From the NCBI GenBank assembly GCA_030693105.1, contig JAUYBK010000090.1, positions 1 through 5,400 of the forward strand: a stretch of DNA of 5,400 nt. The letters are read 5' to 3'. The notes under the pieces were generated by a model. It made no database searches. It was not told the DNA's origin and saw nothing but the letters and a program-made list of their open reading frames with translations. Each line of letters starts with the position of its first letter. The stretch's first letter is position 1. This DNA comes from Methanobacteriaceae archaeon. GTDB taxonomy: Archaea; Methanobacteriota; Methanobacteria; Methanobacteriales; Methanobacteriaceae. Below are positions 1 to 5,400 of this stretch, one piece after another. Made by a program: the position numbers and the translations under genes.

Positions 1-80
1 TTATCTTTTATTAGTATAATAAACTATATTTATAATTTTTTTTGTATTTAAAATTAAAATAGATATTTTTAAAATTATTA

Positions 81-98
81 AAATAATAAATTTATATA
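81..98 (+). promoter_or_regulatory. Candidate archaeal promoter (BRE/TATA) for the membrane protein gene
   Basis: TTTATATA at 91-98 is a good archaeal TATA box, preceded by the purine-rich AAATAATAAA (81-90) that could serve as a BRE. It sits at the end of a stretch (1-106) with only five G or C bases. Transcription would start about 25 bases downstream, near 118-122, giving a leader of about 150 bases before the ATG at 272. A weaker alternative is CATATAATT at 215-223, which would give a leader of under 30 bases. The AT-rich stretch contains many TATA-like words on both strands, so the exact element is uncertain, and it may also serve a divergent gene left of the window. Confidence 0.45.
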
Positions 99-108
99 AT
101 AAAAAAGT

Positions 109-258
109 ATGATTTGGGGAGTTGCAATCTCAGAACTTAATAAAGATAAGATAGGTTTAAATCAATCCGGATATAGTTATTCCAGAAAGAAATCTTTTTA
201 TCTGGTTCGACCTCCATATAATTTACATCAATTAGATTTTAAAAATATCCGCGATTAG
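109..258 (+). CDS. Possible small ORF of 49 codons, doubtful
   Basis: An ATG at 109 opens a frame of 49 codons ending at TAG 256-258, which is 13 bases before the ATG of the membrane protein gene. The deduced peptide begins MIWGVAISELNKDK and ends QLDFKNIRD. It is hydrophilic and basic in its second half, has no cysteine pairs or membrane helix, and I recognise no family. Against it: there is no ribosome binding site before the ATG, and the best TATA box (91-98) would place the transcript start after this ATG. A competing 26-codon frame on the minus strand (217 to 137, starting MEVEPDKKISFW) covers the same bases and reads equally protein-like, so the stretch may be plain leader or old gene debris. 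Listed so that bases 109-271 are accounted for. Confidence 0.2.
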   Translation: MIWGVAISELNKDKIGLNQSGYSYSRKKSFYLVRPPYNLHQLDFKNIRD

Positions 259-271
259 GTAAGACCAGAAA

Positions 272-1870
272 ATGATTGAATGGAAAAATTACGCCAAATA
301 CTCATTTGCCATTCCGGCATTAGTAGCCTTACTTTTGGCACTAATCCCTACTTTAAAGTACCAGTGGCCCCTGAGCTGGGACATCATATACCACGTCCAG
401 TACGCGAAAATATACGCCCAGTATGGATTCACACTAACCAATCCACTCTTAGGAGCTCCCTTAGGACAAAATATAGGTTATCCTCCCCTCTTTCATTTCC
501 TGTTAGTGGGTCTGGGAAATTTATTCCACGCCGACTACTTCCAAGTGGCTAAATATTTACAACCATTACTAGCGGCACTGATAGTATCATCCCCATCTTA
601 TGTTGCCTATAAATTTTACGGGAAAATCGCAGGAGTCTCGGCTGGTTTTCTACTGTTATCCAGCTATATTTTCACTAGGATGGTCCTTCCCTTACCAGAA
701 AATCTGGCTTTAATATTTTTACCCTTAGCTGTCTATCTATACTACTTATCCATAAGAAATAAAAACCTGAAAATGGCATTAATTTCCGGGTTTTTACTGG
801 TTTTGATGATAGGTATCCATCTTGCCGCACCATTGACACTTTTTTTGACTATAAGTGCCATAAGTCTGATTGGATTAATATTATATAAAGATTTAGGGGT
901 TTTAAAGAACTACGGGGCTTTTCTGTTAAGTTTAATAATTATGGTATTAGTAGGGTTGTTGGGAATGTTATTACTATCCCCCGATCTATTACAGTCTATT
1001 TTAAACCAAGGAATAACTGCAGCTACCGGCATGGCCACTTCCCTGGTATCAAGTCGTCCTCTAAGTATATTAGGTTATCTGGGAAATTTAGGGCCTTTAG
1101 CATGTATTTTTGGATTTATAGGCCTAATAAGAGCATTCCAGTGTAAGAAAGTTAAGGATATGTTTTTAGTAGTCTGGTTAGCTGCAATGGTTCTTTTAAG
1201 TGTGTCCTATCTGATTGGTGTTAACATAATATCCTACCGGGTTGTGATCTACATTTTAATACCCTTGTCTGTACTGGGAGGAATGGGCGTTAATCTGGTT
1301 TACCAAAAAATAAAAAATTACCCTCAGTTATCATCTAAAAAGTTAGTTTTTGCATTTTTAGTGATAATATTTGCTTTGTCAACTTTAAACGGGTTTTTAA
1401 TAGTGAGCAATCCGAAAGTTAGTCAATTTTCCGTTAAAAGTGAGTTTGGAAATATCCAAATAGCACCTCCCTCAAAATCTGAAGTGGACCTGGCCCAGTG
1501 GTTCCAGAAAAATGGTAATAAAAGCCGTTCTATCATAATATCTAACCAGTTCACCGGTATGTTTCTGGCCACCCAGGCCAGAATGCCCATGCATTACGGT
1601 TTTGAATACTATGCCCTTAAAAGTTTACCCTCCGCCACCTTAGATGCTATGAAGAGTGAAAGAATTGGTTACATTGTCTACGATAAAAAACTGGTTATTT
1701 CACCACCAGATGAAAGTGGACTATATATTAAAAGTGTTTATTACGAATTTTACCCTCTTTACTACTTCAGCCAGGAAATCCCAAATAACATTGACCTAAT
1801 CAAACCTGATTACACTAAGTTAGTCTACGAAAACCAGGAATTTATTGTTTGCGAGGTTTTTTATCCTTAA
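272..1870 (+). CDS. Polytopic membrane protein, probable GT-C-fold glycosyltransferase-like
   Basis: This 532-residue protein is probably a GT-C-type glycosyltransferase that moves sugars from a polyprenyl-phosphate carrier at the outer face of the membrane. About eleven hydrophobic segments are visible, roughly at residues 11-29, 95-113, 119-135, 141-160, 168-182, 184-204, 214-238, 265-288, 297-317, 321-345 and 357-378. The first external loop carries SWDIIYH (Asp37), placed like the catalytic acidic residue of GT-C enzymes, and GYPPLFH (69-75), resembling the YPP motif of STT3/AglB and related proteins. Residues about 380-532 form a soluble, aromatic-rich C-terminal domain, probably extracellular. 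No WWDYG motif is present, so it is not the N-glycosylation enzyme AglB itself. The ATG at 272 is chosen because it gives the first complete helix; the only ribosome binding signal is a weak AGGT at 257-260. Donor and acceptor cannot be read from the sequence. A non-enzymatic membrane protein of similar fold is possible. Confidence 0.7.
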   Translation: MIEWKNYAKYSFAIPALVALLLALIPTLKYQWPLSWDIIYHVQYAKIYAQYGFTLTNPLLGAPLGQNIGYPPLFHFLLVGLGNLFHADYFQVAKYLQPLLAALIVSSPSYVAYKFYGKIAGVSAGFLLLSSYIFTRMVLPLPENLALIFLPLAVYLYYLSIRNKNLKMALISGFLLVLMIGIHLAAPLTLFLTISAISLIGLILYKDLGVLKNYGAFLLSLIIMVLVGLLGMLLLSPDLLQSILNQGITAATGMATSLVSSRPLSILGYLGNLGPLACIFGFIGLIRAFQCKKVKDMFLVVWLAAMVLLSVSYLIGVNIISYRVVIYILIPLSVLGGMGVNLVYQKIKNYPQLSSKKLVFAFLVIIFALSTLNGFLIVSNPKVSQFSVKSEFGNIQIAPPSKSEVDLAQWFQKNGNKSRSIIISNQFTGMFLATQARMPMHYGFEYYALKSLPSATLDAMKSERIGYIVYDKKLVISPPDESGLYIKSVYYEFYPLYYFSQEIPNNIDLIKPDYTKLVYENQEFIVCEVFYP

Positions 1871-1874
1871 ATAA

Positions 1875-1882
1875 TTATTTTT
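1875..1882 (+). terminator. Possible oligo-T terminator of the membrane protein gene
   Basis: TTATTTTT begins five bases after the TAA at 1868-1870. Archaeal transcription often ends at such T-rich tracts without a hairpin. No stem is seen here. The same bases encode the last codons and stop of the minus-strand gene remnant, so the T tract may have a coding origin. Confidence 0.25.
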
Positions 1883-2178
1883 CTATGAACTCCTGATAAA
1901 ACCACTCCACCAACCTTCCCACCATCCATGGAACAAAGATAAATGTTAAAACACCAATTATTAATAGAATAATCCCCCGATTAACCCTGGCAAAAAATCA
2001 GCCGCGTAGTTACTTATGTTCGACTGGATGAAATTAAAACAGGTGGTTATTGCCCCAAATAGGACGCTGAATATCAGCCCCGCCAACCATTACTTCCCAA
2101 AATTTTCTTTTAGCACTTTTTTATTCCCCCATTAGTTTTTAATATTTTCTGGGCAGTTTTAACTATTTCCGCTACCAC
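1875..2178 (-). pseudogene. Decayed gene for a small two-helix membrane protein
   Basis: Read on the minus strand, this gap contains three protein-like stretches in the correct order but different frames. Segment 1 (2178 to about 2116) starts at a GTG and reads VVAEIVKTAQKILKTNGGIKK, an amphipathic helix. Segment 2 (about 2116 to 1973) reads VLKENFGK, an in-frame TAA (2092-2090), then WLAGLIFSVLFGAITT (first membrane helix), FNFIQSNISNYAADF and LPGLIGGL. Segment 3 (about 1973 to 1875) reads IILLIIGVLTFIFVPW, MVGRLVEWFYQEFIEK and stops at TAA (1877-1875). Joined, this gives about 100 residues with two membrane helices. Both frame changes lie at or near homopolymers: T6 at 2117-2122 or C5 at 2126-2130, and C5 at 1974-1978. 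The LPGLIGGL-IILLIIG-GRLVEWF pattern loosely resembles the conserved TM helix of MscS-related proteins (LPNLL...LLxxGW...R), but that is a guess. Two frameshifts plus a stop argue for a dead gene; sequencing indels could explain the frameshifts. Confidence 0.65.
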
Positions 2179-2190
2179 TTGTCACTTCAC

Positions 2191-2205
2191 TTAAGAAATA
2201 TATAT
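2191..2205 (+). promoter_or_regulatory. Probable pycB promoter (BRE/TATA)
   Basis: TTAAGAA (2191-2197) followed by ATATATAT (2198-2205) looks like a purine-rich BRE and TATA box. A start about 25 bases downstream, near 2226-2230, gives a short leader of about 25 bases carrying the ribosome binding site. A second TATA-like word, CTATATAATT at 2219-2228, would leave almost no leader and lacks a purine-rich BRE. The ATATATAT core is self-complementary, so it could also fire on the minus strand toward the gene remnant, with a start near 2176. Confidence 0.6.
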
Positions 2206-2244
2206 GGCATTAAAACTATCTATATAATTAATAATTCATTCATC

Positions 2245-2253
2245 GAGGTCATC
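2245..2253 (+). promoter_or_regulatory. Ribosome binding site that fixes the pycB start
   Basis: GAGGTCATC directly precedes the ATG at 2254 and matches the archaeal consensus GAGGTGATC, complementary to the 3' end of 16S rRNA, at eight of nine positions. It supports the ATG at 2254 over the upstream in-frame TTG at 2179. Confidence 0.8.
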
Positions 2254-3972
2254 ATGACGAAGATTAGGATCATTGAAACTGCGTACCGGGATGCCCATCA
2301 ATCTCTTTTGGCCACCCGTATGAGAACCAGGGACATGTTGCCCATCGCTGAGGAAATGGACAAGGTGGGATACTTCTCACTGGAGTCCTGGGGAGGCGCA
2401 ACCTTTGACACCTGCATCCGCTACCTCAACGAGGATCCCTGGGAAAGGCTGCGAGAACTTAAAGAACATGTGAAAAAAACCCCCCTCCAAATGTTACTTC
2501 GGGGTCAAAACCTGGTGGGATACAAACACTACCCCGACGACATTGTCCGCAAGTTCGTGGAAAAATCTTACGAAAATGGGGTGGACGTGTTTAGGATTTT
2601 TGACGCCTTAAACGACATCCGAAACATGGAAATATCCATTAAAGTGGCTAAGGAACAGGGTGCACACGTACAGGCCACCATCAGTTACACCACCAGCCCT
2701 TACCACACCCTGGAGAAGTATGTGGAATTTGCTAAGGGATTAGAGGCAATGGAATGTGATTCACTGGCTATTAAGGACATGGCAGGATTAATTTCACCCC
2801 ATGACACTTACCAGCTTATTAAAACTCTTAAAGAAGAAACAGATTTATTAATTAACCTCCACTGTCACTGTACCAGCGGTATGACCCCAATGAGTTACTA
2901 TGCTGCCTGTGAAGCAGGAGTAGACCTGTTAGACACAGCTATATCCCCACTTGCCTGGGGAGCATCCCAGCCCCCTACTGAAAGTATAGTTGCTGCCTTA
3001 AAAGATACCCCTTACGATACCGGGCTGGACTTGAAGCTTTTAAACACTATAAAAAAGTACTTTGAAGAGATTAGAAAAAAATACATTAGTATACTGGACC
3101 CTATAACCGAAAGAGTAGACACGGACGTCTTGATATACCAGATACCAGGGGGAATGTTGTCTAACCTGGTCTCTCAACTCAAAGAACAAAAAGCCATGGA
3201 CCGCTACGAGGACGTACTGGATGAAATGCCACGGGTGCGAAAAGAGATGGGATATCCACCTCTGGTAACTCCCACCAGTCAGATAGTTGGTATTCAGGCA
3301 GTGATGAACGTTCTAGGTGGAGAAAGGTACAAAAACGTTTCTAAGGAAGTAAAAAATTATATGAAGGGTTATTACGGTAGACCACCGGCCCCCATTGACC
3401 CCGAAGTTTCCAGGACGGTCATTGGAGATGAAATCCCCATAACCTGTCGTCCCGCGGATTTGTTAGAACCGGGGCTGGAAAAGTGCAGAGCCAAAGCAGA
3501 GGAACTGGGTATCGTCAAAAAAGAAGAAGATGTGTTAACTTTCGCTCTCTACCCTGCTATAGCTCCCAAATTCCTTAAAGGAGAAGCGGAAGAAGAAACT
3601 CTTGCACTACCTAAAGTTGATGAACCGCAGGTTGAATCATCGGCACTTCCCACGGAATACCAGGTAGATGTTGATGGAGAAGTATTCCAGGTTAAAGTGG
3701 TCCCCACTGGTTACATGGAAATAGAACCCGGTGCAGCTAACACTCCATCCGGACCGGTGCCCGGTGGAGTAACTTCTACCATGCAAGGCATGATCCTCAA
3801 GTTAAAGGTAAAAGAGAAAGATAAAGTAAAGGAGGGGGACGTGGTGGCTGTTTTGGAGGCCATGAAGATGGAAAATGACGTCCACGCTCCAGAATCAGGA
3901 ACAGTGGAGCAAATCTTCGTGGAAGAGGGTGACACCGTAAACGCCGGAGACCCTTTAATGGTCATAAAATGA
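2254..3972 (+). CDS. pycB: Pyruvate carboxylase subunit B (biotin-carrying carboxyltransferase)
   Basis: This 572-residue cytoplasmic protein transfers the carboxyl group from carboxybiotin to pyruvate, giving oxaloacetate for the incomplete TCA pathway and amino acid synthesis in methanogens. The HMGL-like carboxyltransferase domain covers about residues 1-270: RDAHQS with metal-ligand Asp13, IKDMAG with Lys174 (the lysine that is carbamylated in this family) and LHCHCTSGM with metal-ligand His203 and His205. The conserved PYC/OADA domain follows, about 290-440 (including YQIPGGMLSNL). Then comes a Glu-rich and Pro/Gly-rich linker, and a biotinyl domain at about 505-572 with EAMKME; Lys538, 34 residues from the end, is the biotin site. 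The frame stays open back to a TTG at 2179, but the ATG at 2254 begins the conserved TKIRIIETAYRDAH and has a strong ribosome binding site. Subunit A (biotin carboxylase) is not adjacent; in Methanothermobacter pycA and pycB are known to be unlinked. The alternative, oxaloacetate decarboxylase alpha subunit, is less likely because no beta or gamma membrane subunit genes are nearby. Confidence 0.95.
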   Translation: MTKIRIIETAYRDAHQSLLATRMRTRDMLPIAEEMDKVGYFSLESWGGATFDTCIRYLNEDPWERLRELKEHVKKTPLQMLLRGQNLVGYKHYPDDIVRKFVEKSYENGVDVFRIFDALNDIRNMEISIKVAKEQGAHVQATISYTTSPYHTLEKYVEFAKGLEAMECDSLAIKDMAGLISPHDTYQLIKTLKEETDLLINLHCHCTSGMTPMSYYAACEAGVDLLDTAISPLAWGASQPPTESIVAALKDTPYDTGLDLKLLNTIKKYFEEIRKKYISILDPITERVDTDVLIYQIPGGMLSNLVSQLKEQKAMDRYEDVLDEMPRVRKEMGYPPLVTPTSQIVGIQAVMNVLGGERYKNVSKEVKNYMKGYYGRPPAPIDPEVSRTVIGDEIPITCRPADLLEPGLEKCRAKAEELGIVKKEEDVLTFALYPAIAPKFLKGEAEEETLALPKVDEPQVESSALPTEYQVDVDGEVFQVKVVPTGYMEIEPGAANTPSGPVPGGVTSTMQGMILKLKVKEKDKVKEGDVVAVLEAMKMENDVHAPESGTVEQIFVEEGDTVNAGDPLMVIK

Positions 3973-3988
3973 CCATTTTATTTCTTTT
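3964..3988 (+). terminator. Palindrome and T-rich tract at the pycB stop codon
   Basis: ATAAAATG (3964-3971) and CATTTTAT (3974-3981) are a perfect inverted repeat separated by AC. The repeat spans the pycB stop codon TGA (3970-3972) and is followed by TTCTTTT (3982-3988). The T-rich run fits an archaeal terminator. The hairpin is AT-rich and weak, so the T tract is probably the working part. The converging queC gene ends only 41 bases away. Confidence 0.45.
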
Positions 3989-4013
3989 AAATGATTAATA
4001 GATAAATAGAAGG

Positions 4014-4700
4014 TTAGTCAGCGTAATGAGTGGGGTCAATAACTCCTGCATTTTTAAAAGCCCTTCTCCGCCGCAGACAAGATTCACAAAGACCACAGTG
4101 TTCTTTAGCACCCAGATAACATGAAAAAGTCAAATTTAAAGGTGCTTTTAATTTTTCACCCAGTTTAACTATCTCTTCTTTATCCATATTTATAACTGGG
4201 GCTTTTATTTGGATATCATCAAAAGATCCAATTTCAAGAACCTTATTGAAAGCTTTAAGAAACTCTTTAGAGTTATCAGGAAAAGTGACTGATTCTTCCC
4301 TGTCCCACCCAACAATGATGGTGCTAGCACCCTCTGTCTCGGCAAATGATGTGGCTATGGCAGTGAAAACTATGTTACGCCCGGGGACCCATACTTTACG
4401 GGCAGTTTGGTCGCAAATCTCCTTATCGTCCAGTTGGTCCATATTCAGTTGGGGGATGTCCTCCGGGGTAGTAAGGGCAGATCCGCCCAGAGCAGCCAGC
4501 CAAGGAAGTTCGATAACTGTGTGGGTGATGTTCATGGCTTTGCAGATGGCTTTAGCTGATTCTATCTCTATTTTAGCACTTCTTTGACCATAATCAAATG
4601 TTAGAGCATGGATACAGTATTTATCTTTAAAGTAGGCCATTGCAACGGTAGAATCCAGACCGCCAGAGAGGACAGTAAGGGCTTTTGGTTTTAGCTTCAT
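4014..4700 (-). CDS. queC: 7-cyano-7-deazaguanine synthase QueC
   Basis: QueC uses ATP and ammonia to convert 7-carboxy-7-deazaguanine to preQ0; in archaea preQ0 is the base exchanged into tRNA position 15 and then turned into archaeosine. The 228-residue length is normal for the family. Near the N-terminus LSGGLDST (11-18) is the PP-loop ATP-pyrophosphatase motif. Further on are DYGQR (36-40), VPGRN (105-109) and FPDNSKEF (140-147), matching family blocks. The zinc site is complete: Cys194, Cys202, Cys205 and Cys208 in SCYLGAKEHCGLCESC. The ATG (minus strand, 4700-4698) lies just before the PP-loop and has an AAAGGT ribosome binding site. It follows larC by 30 bases on the same strand and is probably co-transcribed with it; it converges on pycB. 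No disrupted residue is seen. Confidence 0.95.
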   Translation of the reverse strand: MKLKPKALTVLSGGLDSTVAMAYFKDKYCIHALTFDYGQRSAKIEIESAKAICKAMNITHTVIELPWLAALGGSALTTPEDIPQLNMDQLDDKEICDQTARKVWVPGRNIVFTAIATSFAETEGASTIIVGWDREESVTFPDNSKEFLKAFNKVLEIGSFDDIQIKAPVINMDKEEIVKLGEKLKAPLNLTFSCYLGAKEHCGLCESCLRRRRAFKNAGVIDPTHYAD

Positions 4701-4706
4701 TTAGGT

Positions 4707-4712
4707 ACCTTT
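4707..4712 (-). promoter_or_regulatory. Ribosome binding site of queC
   Basis: On the minus strand AAAGGT ends six bases before the queC ATG, a normal spacing, and supports that start. The 30-base larC-queC gap has a weak TATA-like word (GAATATAAC) but no convincing promoter, in keeping with read-through from larC. Confidence 0.55.
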
Positions 4713-4730
4713 TTGAATAATCTGTTATAT

Positions 4731-5400
4731 TCATTTGTTAGGTTTGTTAAGAGTTTGACGCCAGAAAGTCTCTTCAGCTATCCTCATAACCTCTTTAAGA
4801 GGAATCCGAGTTTTTTCTGATATTCTAAGAGCGTCCTCATATTCGGGGGCAGTGTTTATTATTTCATTACCTATCTTACCCACCTTAATATGGATTATTT
4901 GTGTACTGCCCAAAAAATCAACATTTAAGGGGATAATCTCCCTTTCCAATATATTCCTATGGACAAATGGCATTACCCGAACACCTAAAGTACCAGTCTC
5001 CCTGATTATGGCTTCTGACAAAAAATCGCAGTCTTCTTGACGAGTGATGACTCTTAACAACTGCCCGGGACGGTTTTTTTTCATTAAAACCGGTAACATT
5101 GACACGTCCAACGCACCTTGTACCATTAGTTTGTGGAAAATATTCCCCAATATTTCTCCAGAAACATTGTCCAGGTTGGTTTCTAAAATAGCAACGCGGT
5201 CAGTGGGTAAGGAGGATAACCCGTTTATAATCCTTAAAACATTAGGAAAATTTAAATCCATGGTACCAGCACCGTAACCTATCTGCTTGTCGTTTAAGAA
5301 GGGCTGGAACTGGCAGAACTCATCTACCATATTAACATAGACGGCCGCCCCCGTGGGGGTAGTGAGTTCCTCCGCTACTGAACCTCCCATGGTGGGAACT
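4731..5400 (-). CDS. larC: Nickel-pincer cofactor biosynthesis protein LarC, C-terminal part
   Basis: LarC is the nickel insertase that completes the pyridinium-type nickel-pincer nucleotide cofactor, known from lactate racemase. The frame is open to the window edge: codons for Val-Pro-Thr precede the internal Met at 5390, so the gene starts beyond base 5400 and only about 222 C-terminal residues are seen. Family blocks, counted from Met 5390 as 1: ELTTPTGAAVY (8-18), GYGAGTMDLNFPNVLR (39-54), the hallmark ETNLDNVSGEILG (70-82), GALDVSMLPVLMKKNRPGQL (93-112), RETGTLGVRV (130-139) and PEYEDALRISE (183-193). The gene is not split between the LarC1-like and LarC2-like parts in the visible region, unlike Lactobacillus plantarum, where the two halves are joined by frameshifting. 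Its end is 30 bases from queC. In methanogens the enzyme using this cofactor is generally unknown; the name follows the family, and no larB, larE or larA is visible here. Confidence 0.92.
   Translation of the reverse strand, partial: VPTMGGSVAEELTTPTGAAVYVNMVDEFCQFQPFLNDKQIGYGAGTMDLNFPNVLRIINGLSSLPTDRVAILETNLDNVSGEILGNIFHKLMVQGALDVSMLPVLMKKNRPGQLLRVITRQEDCDFLSEAIIRETGTLGVRVMPFVHRNILEREIIPLNVDFLGSTQIIHIKVGKIGNEIINTAPEYEDALRISEKTRIPLKEVMRIAEETFWRQTLNKPNK

Noticed and set aside
1..106. Extremely AT-rich stretch considered as a replication origin or AT-rich repeat
   Set aside because: No origin recognition box repeats, cdc6/orc1 gene or regular repeat unit is visible; AT-rich spacers are usual before genes in Methanobacteriales.
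280..552. 90-codon plus-strand frame inside the membrane protein gene
   Set aside because: It is an out-of-frame shadow: the overlapping frame gives coherent membrane helices, while this one has no ribosome binding site and no family features.
1871..2253. Riboswitch or structured RNA leader for pycB
   Set aside because: The protein-like minus-strand frames explain the bases, and the likely pycB leader is only about 25 bases long.
3711..3965. 84-codon minus-strand frame over the end of pycB
   Set aside because: It is antisense to the conserved biotinyl domain, and its Ser/Thr-rich peptide reflects the complement of that coding sequence.
4246..4587. 113-codon plus-strand frame over queC
   Set aside because: It is antisense to an intact QueC with PP-loop and zinc cysteines; no ribosome binding site was found.
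4852..5277. Two plus-strand frames (62 and 77 codons) over larC
   Set aside because: Both are antisense to well-conserved LarC blocks and have no independent support.
5388..5390. Met at 5390 as the larC start
   Set aside because: The frame continues upstream to the window edge (Val-Pro-Thr codons) and the family's N-terminal half is missing, so this Met is internal.

Overview
The window looks like chromosome of a methanogenic archaeon, most likely of the order Methanobacteriales (Methanobacterium-like). The evidence is a stand-alone biotin-carrying pyruvate carboxylase subunit B without its A subunit next to it, an archaeal-type QueC, a LarC homologue, archaeal TATA-box promoters, ribosome binding sites resembling GAGGTGATC, and AT-rich spacers between genes of moderate GC content. 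This assignment is inferred from gene content and style; no search was run.

Layout. Bases 1-271 are a leader region. The first 106 bases hold only five G or C residues and end in a TATA-like box. Bases 272-1870 (+) encode a 532-residue polytopic membrane protein that looks like a GT-C-fold glycosyltransferase, with a C-terminal domain probably outside the cell. Bases 1871-2253 have no intact gene, but the minus strand holds the decayed remains of a small two-helix membrane protein, readable in three successive frame segments, followed by the pycB promoter. Bases 2254-3972 (+) encode PycB. Bases 4014-4700 (-) encode QueC. Bases 4731 to the window end (-) encode the C-terminal part of LarC, whose beginning lies beyond base 5400.

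Functional picture. PycB, with an unlinked PycA, would make oxaloacetate from pyruvate for the incomplete TCA pathway used by autotrophic methanogens. QueC makes preQ0, the precursor of archaeosine in archaeal tRNA. LarC inserts nickel into the nickel-pincer nucleotide cofactor. larC and queC lie 30 bases apart on the same strand and are probably co-transcribed, converging on pycB. These are mainly housekeeping genes. I see no defence system, mobile element or CRISPR array. The most interesting hidden signal is the minus-strand gene remnant between the membrane protein and pycB.
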